Assembly (NCBI GenBank): GCA_016194305.1
Contig: JACQBW010000006.1
Location: 56,948-120,947, forward strand
DNA length: 64,000 nt
DNA from: Nitrospirota bacterium
Lineage (GTDB): Bacteria > Nitrospirota > Nitrospiria > JACQBW01
Direction: 5' to 3'
Of the stretch, positions 17,232-26,256 are shown in pieces. Numbering within the stretch: the first letter of the stretch is position 1; each line of letters begins with the position of its first letter. Made by a program: the position numbers and the translations under genes. A model generated the notes under the pieces. The model searched no databases, was not told the origin of the DNA, and saw nothing but the letters and a program-made list of their open reading frames with translations.

Positions 17232-17978
17232 CTACTCTTGATACAATTCCACGGAGAGTTCTGTTCTCTTTTCGGGGAGGATCATGATTTCTTTAATTTG
17301 GACGGGAAATCTTTCATGCCAGATTTTAATCTTATATTTCCCGGGTGGAATATCAGATATCTTATAATTTCCTTCCTCATTGGTAACAACTGAATAGGGA
17401 TTATCTGAAACGAACATCCAACTTTGCATGAATTTATGAGCATCACACTTTATACTGACGATCCCCGACTTCGAAAACAACCGGCTAATTTTTCTTCCCC
17501 TTGCCGGCATCGCCACGTTTATTAAGGTCTCGTCTTCAATTCGAAAATGCGTGTTATGAAGTACTGGATCTCCATTTGAGATTTCAAACGGGCTTCCGAC
17601 TATTCCTGTTTGGACATGGGGAACAAAATGGCAATGACGATTTGCAATTACAATAGTAGAAAATACGGGCTTTTTCCCATGAGATATATTTTCAACGCTG
17701 ACTACAACGTTCTTGATTCCTTTATTCACCGGGTGAACCAAAAATGTCTCCGACTCAACGACTTTCCCGCAAAACTCGGGAGTATTAATTACTCGAAAAA
17801 CTTCATTCGGGGGGGCATCCCCTTTTATTCTTACAGTGCCAAAAAGCTCTCCACCATGATCGACGGGAATTACCTCATATGCAAAAACAGCTTGGATAAA
17901 GACTATTTTCAAAAATAGTATCAGTGCAAAGTTCGTCACAATTATCATTATCTTGAATCGAATACTGTACATCGTCAC
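17232..17978 (-). CDS. Exported cupredoxin with carboxypeptidase-regulatory-like domain
   Basis: 248 residues. A signal anchor (IMIIVTNFALILFLKIVFIQ) is followed by a beta-sandwich with a likely type-1 copper site: His in DPVLHNTHF and Cys-x-x-His-x-x-Met in KCDAHKFMQSW. A small carboxypeptidase-regulatory-like fold follows (NYKISDIPPGKYKIKIWHE). Relatives are sometimes annotated as methylamine-utilisation or plastocyanin-like proteins. It is probably a periplasmic electron carrier or structural protein (inference). Two relatives lie at 15881 (truncated) and 24686. Confidence 0.75.
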   Translation of the reverse strand: MTMYSIRFKIMIIVTNFALILFLKIVFIQAVFAYEVIPVDHGGELFGTVRIKGDAPPNEVFRVINTPEFCGKVVESETFLVHPVNKGIKNVVVSVENISHGKKPVFSTIVIANRHCHFVPHVQTGIVGSPFEISNGDPVLHNTHFRIEDETLINVAMPARGRKISRLFSKSGIVSIKCDAHKFMQSWMFVSDNPYSVVTNEEGNYKISDIPPGKYKIKIWHERFPVQIKEIMILPEKRTELSVELYQE

Positions 17979-18011
17979 TTAGATTCCCTTAAAATAAAAG
18001 ATATATAAATA

Positions 18012-18365
18012 TTAATTTTTACACCTATTCTTCATCTTAATAATTGCTCTAATTACTGCATTAGATGCTTCTGAGTAAGGGCTTGCACCTCCAAGTGCAA
18101 TTGCTTCGGTCACATTTTGACCGGCGTCGGCTCTTACCACCACCTCAGCAGCCGCTCTATGAAATTTCTTATGTTCAATCTTTAGTACTTCGTATTCGGG
18201 AAAACATTCGTGCTTTTTCCCATCTCCGTAAATCCATTTTCCTAAAACGCAAAGATTATCCATCTCTATTTCATCTGATTTTATTGATTTATCTGGATTC
18301 TTTAAATAAACCATAAGTTTAAGTTTCCAAATACTATGCGCATTTATGGCGTCATCAAAATTCAA
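18012..18365 (-). CDS. Stand-alone CZB zinc-binding domain protein
   Basis: 117 residues forming a single chemoreceptor zinc-binding (CZB) domain. The ligand set is visible: His10 in INAHSIWKLKLM, Cys39 in NLCVLGKWIYGDG and the His residues in IEHKKFHRAA. CZB domains are usually fused to the C-terminus of chemoreceptors or diguanylate cyclases and sense zinc or hypochlorous acid through the Cys. Here the domain is a separate gene 124 bp downstream of a chemoreceptor-like gene that ends without one, so the two probably work together. Confidence 0.85.
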   Translation of the reverse strand: MNFDDAINAHSIWKLKLMVYLKNPDKSIKSDEIEMDNLCVLGKWIYGDGKKHECFPEYEVLKIEHKKFHRAAAEVVVRADAGQNVTEAIALGGASPYSEASNAVIRAIIKMKNRCKN

Positions 18366-18489
18366 TTCGCTCCTTCTGTTTCAAATTATACCTGTATTTT
18401 TCAACCTGCACTTATATATAAGTATGCCCTATGTACAATTACCCGTTTCGACCCTGATAGATCACCCATCATATTTACGCCATAGTAAG

Positions 18490-20655
18490 CTAAATCTTAT
18501 ACCTTTCAATTTCCGATTTTAGAACGTTCACTTGTTGAACCAAAAGTGGCACCAATCGATCAAGGTCTTGCGCTAATTGAACGGTTTCATGTGAGGCACG
18601 ATCTATTTCTTCCATCGAATCTGAATTGTAATCTGTGTCTTGCTTCCGTTCTTCAATGGGCCTTGAAATCTGCTTGGCTCCATCATCAGCATTCTCGACA
18701 ACTTCTTTCATTTGTATACTTCCTTTACAATACCCTCGTAACAATTTTTGAACCATTCTAGCTGATTCCTTTATCTCTAACGCGAAATGAAATATTAGTT
18801 CACTCTCTTTCTCTTGCTGGCCAGTGGAAGACGAAATGATATGAAACATATTATTTATTTGTTCCAAAGCTAAATTCATTTGTCTGATTTGTACTACCTG
18901 TTCAGATCTTGCAATTTCGAATTTTTGAGAATTGACTTGCATCTTGTCTGTATTTTCTACGATTCTTTTCGACCCATTCTCAGATTCGGACGATAATTGA
19001 ATACCATTTTCAATACTGGCAAAATGAATCTGAGAAGCATAGAATGATTTCGGCACTTTTAGCTGAACCTTACTCGTCAACTCAGAAATTTCATTCGTCG
19101 ATTCAGCAGTTCGGTCTCCGAGTTTTTTAATTTCATTTATAATATCCCCTGATTCGATTTTCTGATCGCCACCCCTAGATACCGTAATAGCCAAATTCAG
19201 TGCCAAAAGTTTGGACTGTTTCGATACTTGCTCAAGAACGATCACAATCTTCCCAATTTGAGCTGAACGTTGCCTCAATTCGTGTAGGACATGGCCCAAT
19301 AGGTGCACACTATCCTTAATACGTTTTACCCCCTCGAACGTCTTTTCTGCATTAGCACTTCCAATCAATTCGAAGTCACGACTGACAGGTTCTGAAAAAG
19401 AATTCAATTTCTTAGCATGTGCTTCAATCCCATTAACGGATGTATTTAATTCGAGTAGAAATCCAGTAGTTTTTCTGGACGATAGGGTAAATTGATCTAT
19501 TCTATTAACGAGCGCGACTATGGAGTTGGCGGTTTCAGTAATAGTTTGAGAGGTATTATCCGCTTGTTTTAATAGGCGTGCCGAGGCACTGGCAATTTCT
19601 TCAGATAAAGATTCCGTCTCCTGAATAGACGAATAGTACTTATAAATGGACTTTATTGAACCTTCAATACACATGGCAATTTCTGAAATCGTTGAATTCA
19701 TTTGTGCGACGGAAGACCCGCTGAAGTCAATATATGAGGGTTGTCTCCTAGCTCCCTTAGCTGCAAATTGTGATATAGTTTTGATCTGGTCCGATACTGA
19801 ATTAAGATTTTGGGTTACTCCTTCAATATTCTTAACCATGGACATTAAGTTTTGCGACATTTTAGCAAGCGCCTTGGCAAGAACTCCTATCTCATCCTTT
19901 GAATCAATTTTTAAAGTTTTCGTAAAATCACCTTCAGAAAATGTTTTTGCCATCTGCAACAAAATACCGATCGATTTTGTAATGGTTCTAGACATAAAAG
20001 TAGAAATATAAATTGACGTCAGGAGACAAATTAGAGAAACTAGGGCAACTAATCCCATGGATTCTACGGGTTTCTTGCCTTTGCCACGAGTTTGACTTTC
20101 AATGTCCACCAATAGACGCCTATGCTTTTCTCCTAATTTATTAACCTCTATCTCTAAGTTTCGAATGCTGATTTGGTAATTATTTGTAATTGCCTTAATT
20201 TTGGTTTGAAATAGTTTATATTTTCCTTCATCAATAAACTGAAAGTCTCCCTTAAATCCATCGAGATAAATAGAAAAATCGCTTTTTGCTGACAAGAGGA
20301 TTGTCCTGTCTTCGTCCTCAATAATCAACATTTCAAGTTCTGAAAGTCGTAAGTTAATGTTATCTCGCTCTTTGATCCAACCCCGCTTAAAATCTGCCAC
20401 CTTTTGTTTATTCTCAATGTTCGAAAATATTTTATTTTCAAAGATTGTTAAACTATGAATTTCAGCAAGAGCCAGTTGTGTGTTTTCCACTATTTTTGCT
20501 TCTCGGTAAACCACTTGAAGCAACTGCTGATTCTTTTCCAACATGCTATTGATTCCGTAGTATCCAGAAAACGCTACAAGACTAAGCATTAGGATTATCA
20601 CTCCAAATGCGAGTGCCAATTTTTTTCTTATAGAGAAAGTTTCAATATTAAACAC
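18490..20655 (-). CDS. Divergent methyl-accepting chemotaxis-like protein
   Basis: 721 residues. TM helix 1 is near 12-31 (LALAFGVIILMLSLVAFSGY), a four-helix-bundle sensor of about 160 residues follows, TM helix 2 is near 200-218, and a HAMP domain ends near 270. A long coiled coil makes up the rest. The hairpin tip reads VLEQVSKQSKLLALNLAITV and then SRGGD where chemoreceptors have QTNLLALNAAIEAARAGE, so the conserved Glu and two Ala are replaced. Binding to CheA/CheW may be altered or lost. The sensory domain has no recognised ligand. It is flanked by a hemerythrin and a CZB protein. Confidence 0.85.
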   Translation of the reverse strand: MFNIETFSIRKKLALAFGVIILMLSLVAFSGYYGINSMLEKNQQLLQVVYREAKIVENTQLALAEIHSLTIFENKIFSNIENKQKVADFKRGWIKERDNINLRLSELEMLIIEDEDRTILLSAKSDFSIYLDGFKGDFQFIDEGKYKLFQTKIKAITNNYQISIRNLEIEVNKLGEKHRRLLVDIESQTRGKGKKPVESMGLVALVSLICLLTSIYISTFMSRTITKSIGILLQMAKTFSEGDFTKTLKIDSKDEIGVLAKALAKMSQNLMSMVKNIEGVTQNLNSVSDQIKTISQFAAKGARRQPSYIDFSGSSVAQMNSTISEIAMCIEGSIKSIYKYYSSIQETESLSEEIASASARLLKQADNTSQTITETANSIVALVNRIDQFTLSSRKTTGFLLELNTSVNGIEAHAKKLNSFSEPVSRDFELIGSANAEKTFEGVKRIKDSVHLLGHVLHELRQRSAQIGKIVIVLEQVSKQSKLLALNLAITVSRGGDQKIESGDIINEIKKLGDRTAESTNEISELTSKVQLKVPKSFYASQIHFASIENGIQLSSESENGSKRIVENTDKMQVNSQKFEIARSEQVVQIRQMNLALEQINNMFHIISSSTGQQEKESELIFHFALEIKESARMVQKLLRGYCKGSIQMKEVVENADDGAKQISRPIEERKQDTDYNSDSMEEIDRASHETVQLAQDLDRLVPLLVQQVNVLKSEIERYKI

Positions 20656-20720
20656 TATTAACTTAAGTTGAGCGCCGGATATGTTTACGAGTAATCACAT
20701 TACTGCGCTAGTTCTATCTA

Positions 20721-21134
20721 TCAACTTGTCGGTCCCCTTTCCCTTAAGAAAATTCCTAACTTTCTATCTGCTCTATTGACATGTTTTATAATCCAGTCAC
20801 TGACGATTTCGGACATCAACATAGCGAATCGGAGAGTAGTTTCTTCCTTTCGAAATACATTTTTTAGATCGGAATAATCTTCCCTAAATTTCGTGTGATG
20901 TGCGACATGAGAAAAACGATGCGGATATTGATATTTTTCCATAAGGTCTTTTTCAGCTTCAAAATGGACCGATATGTATTTCTCCAGATGACTCATCACT
21001 CCAATGATTTCTTGAGTTTGCCTCCCACGTTGACAAATGTTCAGAAATTGATTCACTTTTTGGAATAGTGCCTCATGTTGATCATCAATTTCTTTTATAC
21101 CCCATTTCAATTCACTACTGCTTAGGATCTCCAC
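20721..21134 (-). CDS. Bacteriohemerythrin
   Basis: 137 residues with the full hemerythrin ligand pattern: His in DDQHEALF, His-x3-Glu in HFEAEKDLM, His-His in VAHHTKF, and His/Asp in WIIKHVNRADRKL. It binds a di-iron centre that carries oxygen. It lies 65 bp upstream of the chemoreceptor-like gene, the usual company of oxygen-sensing hemerythrins, and may deliver O2 or report it to the receptor (inference). It is cytoplasmic, with no signal peptide. Confidence 0.92.
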   Translation of the reverse strand: MEILSSSELKWGIKEIDDQHEALFQKVNQFLNICQRGRQTQEIIGVMSHLEKYISVHFEAEKDLMEKYQYPHRFSHVAHHTKFREDYSDLKNVFRKEETTLRFAMLMSEIVSDWIIKHVNRADRKLGIFLRERGPTS

Positions 21135-21342
21135 AAATATCCCCCGTTATCAGATGCCCGGTTCACTTCTCTGTGGTGCTAAGAAATAGAGTGATCTCGT
21201 TACAAAAGCTCCTTAACAGAAATAAGCATAGTTTATATATTGTTAAGCATATAGTAAAAAACAAATAAGTCTATACCCTAAATAGGTTAGCTCTCATTCG
21301 GATATCTTACATTTGTAATTAAATTAGTGTATAATTTTAAAT

Positions 21343-21939
21343 TTAAAGGGAAAGAAAACCTAGCTTAAGAGCGTACACTACAACTTCAAGCTTGCTATGC
21401 ACTTTGAACTTCTTGAGGATTTTCTGTATATGTTTCCGCGTTGTCTCAGTACTTATTGCTAGCCGGTCCGCAATTTCCTTTGTCACAAGACCTTGTCCCA
21501 TGAGAAATAAAACCTCATTTTCGCGGTGGGTAAGCGAAGGAATTTCATTTCTCTTATCAGGAGGTGAAATTACGTCGTACTTACTATTAAGAGGGTGAGA
21601 CATTTTTCGGAATAAGTAAACGATAGTAAGTTTTTTTGTGCTTTTATTCGAAATTAGTAAAACGCTGAAATTAATCAAGATCTTCCGACCTGTGCTGGTA
21701 ATGACCTCGTTGTCGAAGTTCTCAACTAATAGAGACTGGCTGGTGTTTTTAGAGATATTTCGATGTTTTATGATTAATAGATTTTTTCCTTTATCATGAC
21801 TGCAGATTATATCCCAGCAATATTTTCCAATTACTTCTTTAGATTGATAGCCGAGAATTTCTTGGGCAGATTCATTCCAAAAGAGTATTTTGCCTTGGGC
21901 ATTCGTCGCAAACATTCCGTCGGCAGTTTGATAGTTCAT
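21343..21939 (-). CDS. PAS-LuxR transcription regulator
   Basis: 198 residues. A PAS domain (FATNAQGKILFWNESAQEIL, then GYQSKEVIGK) fills about 5-115. A LuxR/FixJ-type helix-turn-helix follows at about 134-195 (LTHRENEVLFLMGQGLVTKE, IADRLAISTETTRKHIQ). There is no receiver domain, so it is probably controlled by ligand or redox state sensed by PAS. It is divergent from the repressor gene at 22076. It may regulate the hemerythrin/receptor genes just downstream (inference). Confidence 0.85.
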   Translation of the reverse strand: MNYQTADGMFATNAQGKILFWNESAQEILGYQSKEVIGKYCWDIICSHDKGKNLLIIKHRNISKNTSQSLLVENFDNEVITSTGRKILINFSVLLISNKSTKKLTIVYLFRKMSHPLNSKYDVISPPDKRNEIPSLTHRENEVLFLMGQGLVTKEIADRLAISTETTRKHIQKILKKFKVHSKLEVVVYALKLGFLSL

Positions 21940-22075
21940 GAAAACTGTGTCCTCTTACACAAAAAGAAAATATGGTATATTTATAATCAGAAGTTGAACG
22001 AAACCCATTCAAAAGGGTTGTGACTATATTAGAAAATAATTTGTCTGTCAAGGATAATATAAGTAGAGTTTATAT

Positions 22076-22768
22076 ATGCCACGATCTCGATATGACACAT
22101 TAATGGGAACGAGAATAAAAAGGATCAGAAGCCGCCTCAATTTGAATCAGACCGCTTTTGGGCAATTATTTGGTGTCACCCAGGAAGCGGTCTCTCTCTG
22201 GGAACGGGGAGGGTGTCCGGACTTAGCAATATTGTTGAAAATTGTCCAATGGGGAAAAACTACTGTGGAATGGCTTGTAACGGGGAAAAATAAAAAGAAA
22301 GAAGAAAGTATTTTAATTAAGAAGCGTCCATCAGCGATTGGCACTTTGCTGTCAGGAAATCGTAGAAAATATAGAAATGTCCCACTGCTTTATGATCACG
22401 TTTCAAATGGTCCTCCGAGAAAGATTACTGATAATAATGTTGCCGACTATTTTTGGCTGCCTCCACTACTCTTCAGAAAAAATCTGTTTTTGATTCACAT
22501 GAGAGATAGCAGTATGGAGCCGATTCTACGAAAAGAAGATTTGGTGGCGTTATTCAAATGGTCTGATCCCATCCAAATATTGGAAGGTAATATTGTAGGT
22601 GTTTGGCTTCCGCAAGGAGGACTTACAATAAGATGGCTCGCTTCAAATAAGAAACAGTGGATCCTCTATTCGGAAAATCGCTTAGCTCCTCCAATCTTTC
22701 TTGAAAAGAAAGACACTTCCCAATTTTTTCGAGTAATCTGGTGGTGGGGAGTACAAACTCAAGATTAG
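22076..22768 (+). CDS. CI/LexA-like XRE-S24 repressor
   Basis: 230 residues. An XRE helix-turn-helix lies near 10-65 (LNQTAFGQLFGVTQEAVSLW). An S24-type domain follows near 125-225: Ser in HMRDSSMEPIL is the nucleophile position. The position of the catalytic Lys reads GLTIRWLAS, with Arg where phage CI and LexA relatives have Lys, so self-cleavage is doubtful. It resembles a prophage or ICE master repressor. No lysogeny genes survive beside it, and it lies just upstream of an integrase remnant, so it may be the last intact part of an element. Confidence 0.85.
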   Translation: MPRSRYDTLMGTRIKRIRSRLNLNQTAFGQLFGVTQEAVSLWERGGCPDLAILLKIVQWGKTTVEWLVTGKNKKKEESILIKKRPSAIGTLLSGNRRKYRNVPLLYDHVSNGPPRKITDNNVADYFWLPPLLFRKNLFLIHMRDSSMEPILRKEDLVALFKWSDPIQILEGNIVGVWLPQGGLTIRWLASNKKQWILYSENRLAPPIFLEKKDTSQFFRVIWWWGVQTQD

Positions 22769-22984
22769 ATGCTGGATTTAGTCAAGAATAAGAAAGAATA
22801 AGCGTTATCAGAGGGGAATATTATTAAGCCATGGATTAACCGACTCTCCCTACTTTATGCGACAATTAGGCCAATATTTTCAGCAACATTGATTCATGGT
22901 CATGGCGATTCTTTTGCCAGGACATGGAACACGCCCGGGGAATTTGTTGAATGTAACTTGGCAAGAATGGGTGAAAGCTGAGAC

Positions 22985-23196
22985 CTATGGGACAAATATT
23001 GTAAAGTGTGGGATTGAAAGGCAAGCTTTTTTACGACCTCCGGAGGACGGCTGTTAGGAATATGGTTCGTGCACACATTCCTGAGAAAGTCGCCATGGAA
23101 CTTTCCGGGCATAAGACCCGCTCAGTATTTGATCGATATCATATCGTTTGCGAGGAAGATTTGATGGAAGCTGCTTCACTCTTGGAAAAGGGATAA
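22985..23196 (+). pseudogene. Second tyrosine integrase remnant
   Basis: Nearly identical to the last 210 bp of the integrase at 12800-13003 ([20 protein letters not shown], then [17 protein letters not shown]). One base is missing near 23000 (GTAAAGTGTGG against GTGAAAGTGTGG), which breaks the frame upstream. In the older copy His precedes DLRR and here it is Tyr. It retains GH and the Tyr nucleophile but cannot be functional. Confidence 0.8.
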
Positions 23197-23311
23197 CGGG
23201 TTCCATCACGCAATATTCGTATCAATATAAATTTTACTGAATTCCAAAGATTATCGATGGTGTTTTGAAAATTGGAAGGACTGAAGCTTACTGGAAGTAA
23301 AGAAGGAGCGC

Positions 23312-24370
23312 TTAACAGCAAGAACCGTTTGGGCTAGAACCGCCGGTGGAAATCATATCAATATTTGGACCACAGTCGAAAAGGCCATAATGAACTTGCG
23401 TGTCTCCGACGACTTTGAAATGTGGCGCATAGCGAGTGTTCATCAACATTGAAGCCGTATTAGAGCAGACCAGAAGAGGTTGTCCTGTCTTAAATAGATG
23501 GTGGTCATCCAGAATAAATGAATGAGGAGAATCCGGAATTGTGCCCAAATAATACGCTACCTGACCGTAATCCTCACACCGGTCCTCAAGTTCAAGCTTA
23601 AAAGCACGGATGGTAATGGATTTAAACTCAATCATTCCTGCCTTGCGTTTAATCTCAGGATTTGTCAGCTCAATATTCGTTTTTGTAACTACGCGGATAT
23701 CAAGACATCCGATCCTGGATAGCAATCTCCGAAAATCCTCAAAATAAAGAGCTCCGCCCAGGCATTCTCCAAGGATTACAGTATCCTCAGATAAATGCGA
23801 GGAAATTCTCCGGTCTGAAAACACATCTGAAAAGTAAAGCTCTCCTCCCGGTTTGAGAACTCGGAAAATCTCTGAAAACACTCGCTCTTTATCTGGTGAA
23901 AGATTGATAACGCAATTTGAAACCACAACATCGACAGAATCATTCTTAATGCCCAGGCTATTCAGGTCCTCTATGTAACCGTAAATAAATTCAACATTGG
24001 GTTTCGAAAAACAAAATCGATCCATATGATATTCGATATGGGATCGTGCCGTATCAAGCTGTTCCTCGGTCATGTCCACACCTAAAACCCGACCTGTAGA
24101 GCCGACAAGTTTTGAGAGAATAAAACAGTCCCTGCCTGATCCTGAACCCAGGTCAAGAACTGTTTTTCCTTTAAGTTCCGGAGGCAATGGGGAACCGCAA
24201 CCATAAAACTTGGCCATCACGTCTGGATGGATATCTTTCAATACGCTTTGAATTTGAGGTGATGGTGACTCTGTGAAACAGCAAGCGCTTGTTTTCAAAT
24301 CCTGATTTGATTTGAGAACCACCCCATAATAGTTCTTGATACTTTCAAGTGTGATCGATTCTTTTTTCAT
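23312..24370 (-). CDS. arsM: Arsenite methyltransferase ArsM
   Basis: 352 residues. The SAM-binding motif is VLDLGSGSGRDCFIL, and DVVVSNCVINLSPDKE and GGELYFSDVF follow. Conserved cysteines occur in SACCF (about 30), SNCVINLS and LGECLGGAL, matching the As(III) ligands of ArsM. The C-terminal 110 residues end in GGSSPNGSCC. It methylates arsenite with SAM and converts it to volatile or less toxic species. It stands alone with no ArsR box that I can identify. Interspersed-repeat sequences lie on both sides. Confidence 0.92.
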   Translation of the reverse strand: MKKESITLESIKNYYGVVLKSNQDLKTSACCFTESPSPQIQSVLKDIHPDVMAKFYGCGSPLPPELKGKTVLDLGSGSGRDCFILSKLVGSTGRVLGVDMTEEQLDTARSHIEYHMDRFCFSKPNVEFIYGYIEDLNSLGIKNDSVDVVVSNCVINLSPDKERVFSEIFRVLKPGGELYFSDVFSDRRISSHLSEDTVILGECLGGALYFEDFRRLLSRIGCLDIRVVTKTNIELTNPEIKRKAGMIEFKSITIRAFKLELEDRCEDYGQVAYYLGTIPDSPHSFILDDHHLFKTGQPLLVCSNTASMLMNTRYAPHFKVVGDTQVHYGLFDCGPNIDMISTGGSSPNGSCC

Positions 24371-24685
24371 ATTATAACCTTAATGATTATGAGGACTAAT
24401 ATAATGACCAAAAAGGTGTTCCAATTCTTAGAACCCCTAGCACAATGGAGCCTCAAAGGAACAGTAAAGAAATAAGCCTATCATAAGATTCGCAAAACAA
24501 AAACAGCAAAAAACAATTCAAACAATTTCATGTTGAAAGGAAGACCTCTTTTGAAGTTTTCCGGATCGAGAAATGCACGTTGAAAACTTCGAAGTTTTGA
24601 AAACTGCGGGGACTAAAGCTTCCTGGAAGCAAGGTTTCACGACACCTAAGAACCGAAGTTTTAACTAGGTTGAAATCTGTAAAGT
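24371..24685. other. Intergenic region with interspersed repeat
   Basis: 315 bp. A copy of the short island repeat (GGACTAAAGCTTCCTGGAAG, 24611-24630) is followed by CACCTAAGAACCGAAG. A self-complementary stretch (GAAAACTTCGAAGTTTTGAA) lies around 24580-24600. It probably also holds the arsM promoter, but no clear elements are seen. Confidence 0.4.
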
Positions 24686-25561
24686 TTACTTATATCCGGC
24701 CTCCCCGACATGACCCTTCTCTTGAATTCTCCCTTTCTTCTGCTGTTCATATTCAGGGTATACGACTTCATCAGATTTGAATTCAAAATTGATAGGGGAG
24801 ACTTTTCCCGAGACAACAGTAACCTTCTGCTCAGCAATTTTCATATGAGTATGCCATGCCGTAACCGAATAGCTCCCGGAGGGAATCTTATCGATCTGGA
24901 AACTTCCATCCGATTTGCTTATCGCATAATAAGGGTTTTCCACAACGTAGGCCCAATTCTGCATAAACTCATGCATTCCGCAGATCCATTGGGAGATGTG
25001 GAGACCGGGCTCAAAATTTAATTGACCCGACTCCTCGGATTTGATCGGAAGTGGGGAATTAAAAATAATTTTGCCCCGCTCGCTTTGATATACCTGAATA
25101 TTATGAACCACCGGGTCGTCGTTAATAACCTTGATGGTTTGATGGTTTTTCACAACGGATACAAACGGATGAAAAACACAATCTGTAGAATGAATGATCC
25201 CTTCAGGCGTCGGAAATACTTTCCCCTCTTTCACTCCCTTAACGGTTATAACCACGTCTTGAAGACCACCATCTTTAGATACATTAAACTCAGAAAGGAG
25301 GCGATTATCATTTCCGTCCGACACTTTTTTGCAGAAAAACTCAAATGGGTAAAGAACCAGATGAAAAACTCGGGGATCAGGCAAAGCCCCTTTCAAAAAT
25401 ACTTTGCCATTTATAGTACCACTCTCTTTAACTTCACTCTCCCTATACTCGTCGGCATATGCGCTGCTTGAAATACCGATCAAACTGACAAAGGTGACGG
25501 CTGCAATTCGGAAACAAAACACCTGTTTGATAAAAAGTTTCAACTTAAAAACCATGTTCAT
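24686..25561 (-). CDS. Exported cupredoxin with carboxypeptidase-regulatory-like domain (paralogue)
   Basis: 291 residues with a signal peptide (VTFVSLIGISSSAYA). The copper-site pattern is His in DPVVHNIQVY and Cys-x-x-His-x-x-Met in ICGMHEFMQNW. Then comes the regulatory-like fold SFQIDKIPSGSYSVTAWH. A charged tail (YEQQKKGRIQEKGHVGEAGY) ends the protein. It is closely related to the genes at 15881 and 17232 and may serve the same redox or envelope role. The second Met (codon 3) is an equally good start. Confidence 0.75.
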   Translation of the reverse strand: MNMVFKLKLFIKQVFCFRIAAVTFVSLIGISSSAYADEYRESEVKESGTINGKVFLKGALPDPRVFHLVLYPFEFFCKKVSDGNDNRLLSEFNVSKDGGLQDVVITVKGVKEGKVFPTPEGIIHSTDCVFHPFVSVVKNHQTIKVINDDPVVHNIQVYQSERGKIIFNSPLPIKSEESGQLNFEPGLHISQWICGMHEFMQNWAYVVENPYYAISKSDGSFQIDKIPSGSYSVTAWHTHMKIAEQKVTVVSGKVSPINFEFKSDEVVYPEYEQQKKGRIQEKGHVGEAGYK

Positions 25562-25649
25562 ACGAAAAATATAAATGTTTTACTATCCAAATACAAGGAT
25601 TACCCTTTATTATAAGGTTGGATAAAAGGGAGGAGTGTGATCTTGTTGC

Positions 25650-25715
25650 TTTCTATGGCAATTTATCAAGGAATACTCTTTCACATTAAATAAAAATTTA
25701 ACTAAACTTTGTTGA
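25650..25715 (+). repeat. Partial copy of the island-flanking repeat
   Basis: TATGGCAATTTATCAAGGAA, TACTCTTTCACAT and TTTAACTAAACTTTGTTG match the middle of the right-hand flanking copy (29971-30035). It lacks the GATCACAAATTGATCACA end. It is followed by a hairpin, ACGGTG/CACCGT, at 25726-25742. Confidence 0.5.
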
Positions 25716-25860
25716 TACAACGTTACGGTGTTAGTCACCGTGAATCCTCGCCAGAATAAATTGGTCTAAACTTAAAACGATTTTTCCTTTGCGGCTCGAC
25801 AGAACAAGAGTCTCAAGTCATCCTTTAGGGCGATATCTATTTATCTCATGGGGAGGAACA

Positions 25861-26139
25861 ATGAATAAGATCGTTTTGACATTGCTCATATTATTGACTG
25901 GGTGTGCAAATGTAAAAGAGATGAAGGGTCCGAACGGTGAGACAGCGTATCAAGTCAAATGCGGCAATGCAGTAAAAGAAAAGTGCAGTGAGAAAGCGGC
26001 TCAACTTTGCCCAAAAGGCTATACGAAGCTGAATCGCAATTCGAATCGGTACGATGATCTATCTAAAGTAGGGAATTTAGGGCTTTTGGAAATAAAAACA
26101 GATTCAACAACAACTCTATTAATTACCTGCAATCAATAA
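25861..26139 (+). CDS. Small Cys-rich lipoprotein
   Basis: 92 residues. It starts after GGGGAGG and reads MNKIVLTLLILLTGC, a lipoprotein signal with lipobox LLTGC. The body has four more Cys (KCGNAVKEKCSEKAAQLCPKGY and the C-terminal ITCNQ), probably paired by disulfides in the periplasm. YQVKCGN near residue 30 and CPKGYT recall small envelope proteins seen beside stress genes, but no family is firmly recognised. It is a single gene. Confidence 0.7.
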   Translation: MNKIVLTLLILLTGCANVKEMKGPNGETAYQVKCGNAVKEKCSEKAAQLCPKGYTKLNRNSNRYDDLSKVGNLGLLEIKTDSTTTLLITCNQ

Positions 26140-26256
26140 AAATAAAGTGGGTGAGGATTACGAAAAGAAAGGTTGGATAGAGAAGAAGACATGGGACCTG
26201 TAGAATTCTGGAAGAGATTTTCAAAGTATGAAAAAGCTAAATTCTGACAAAGAAGG

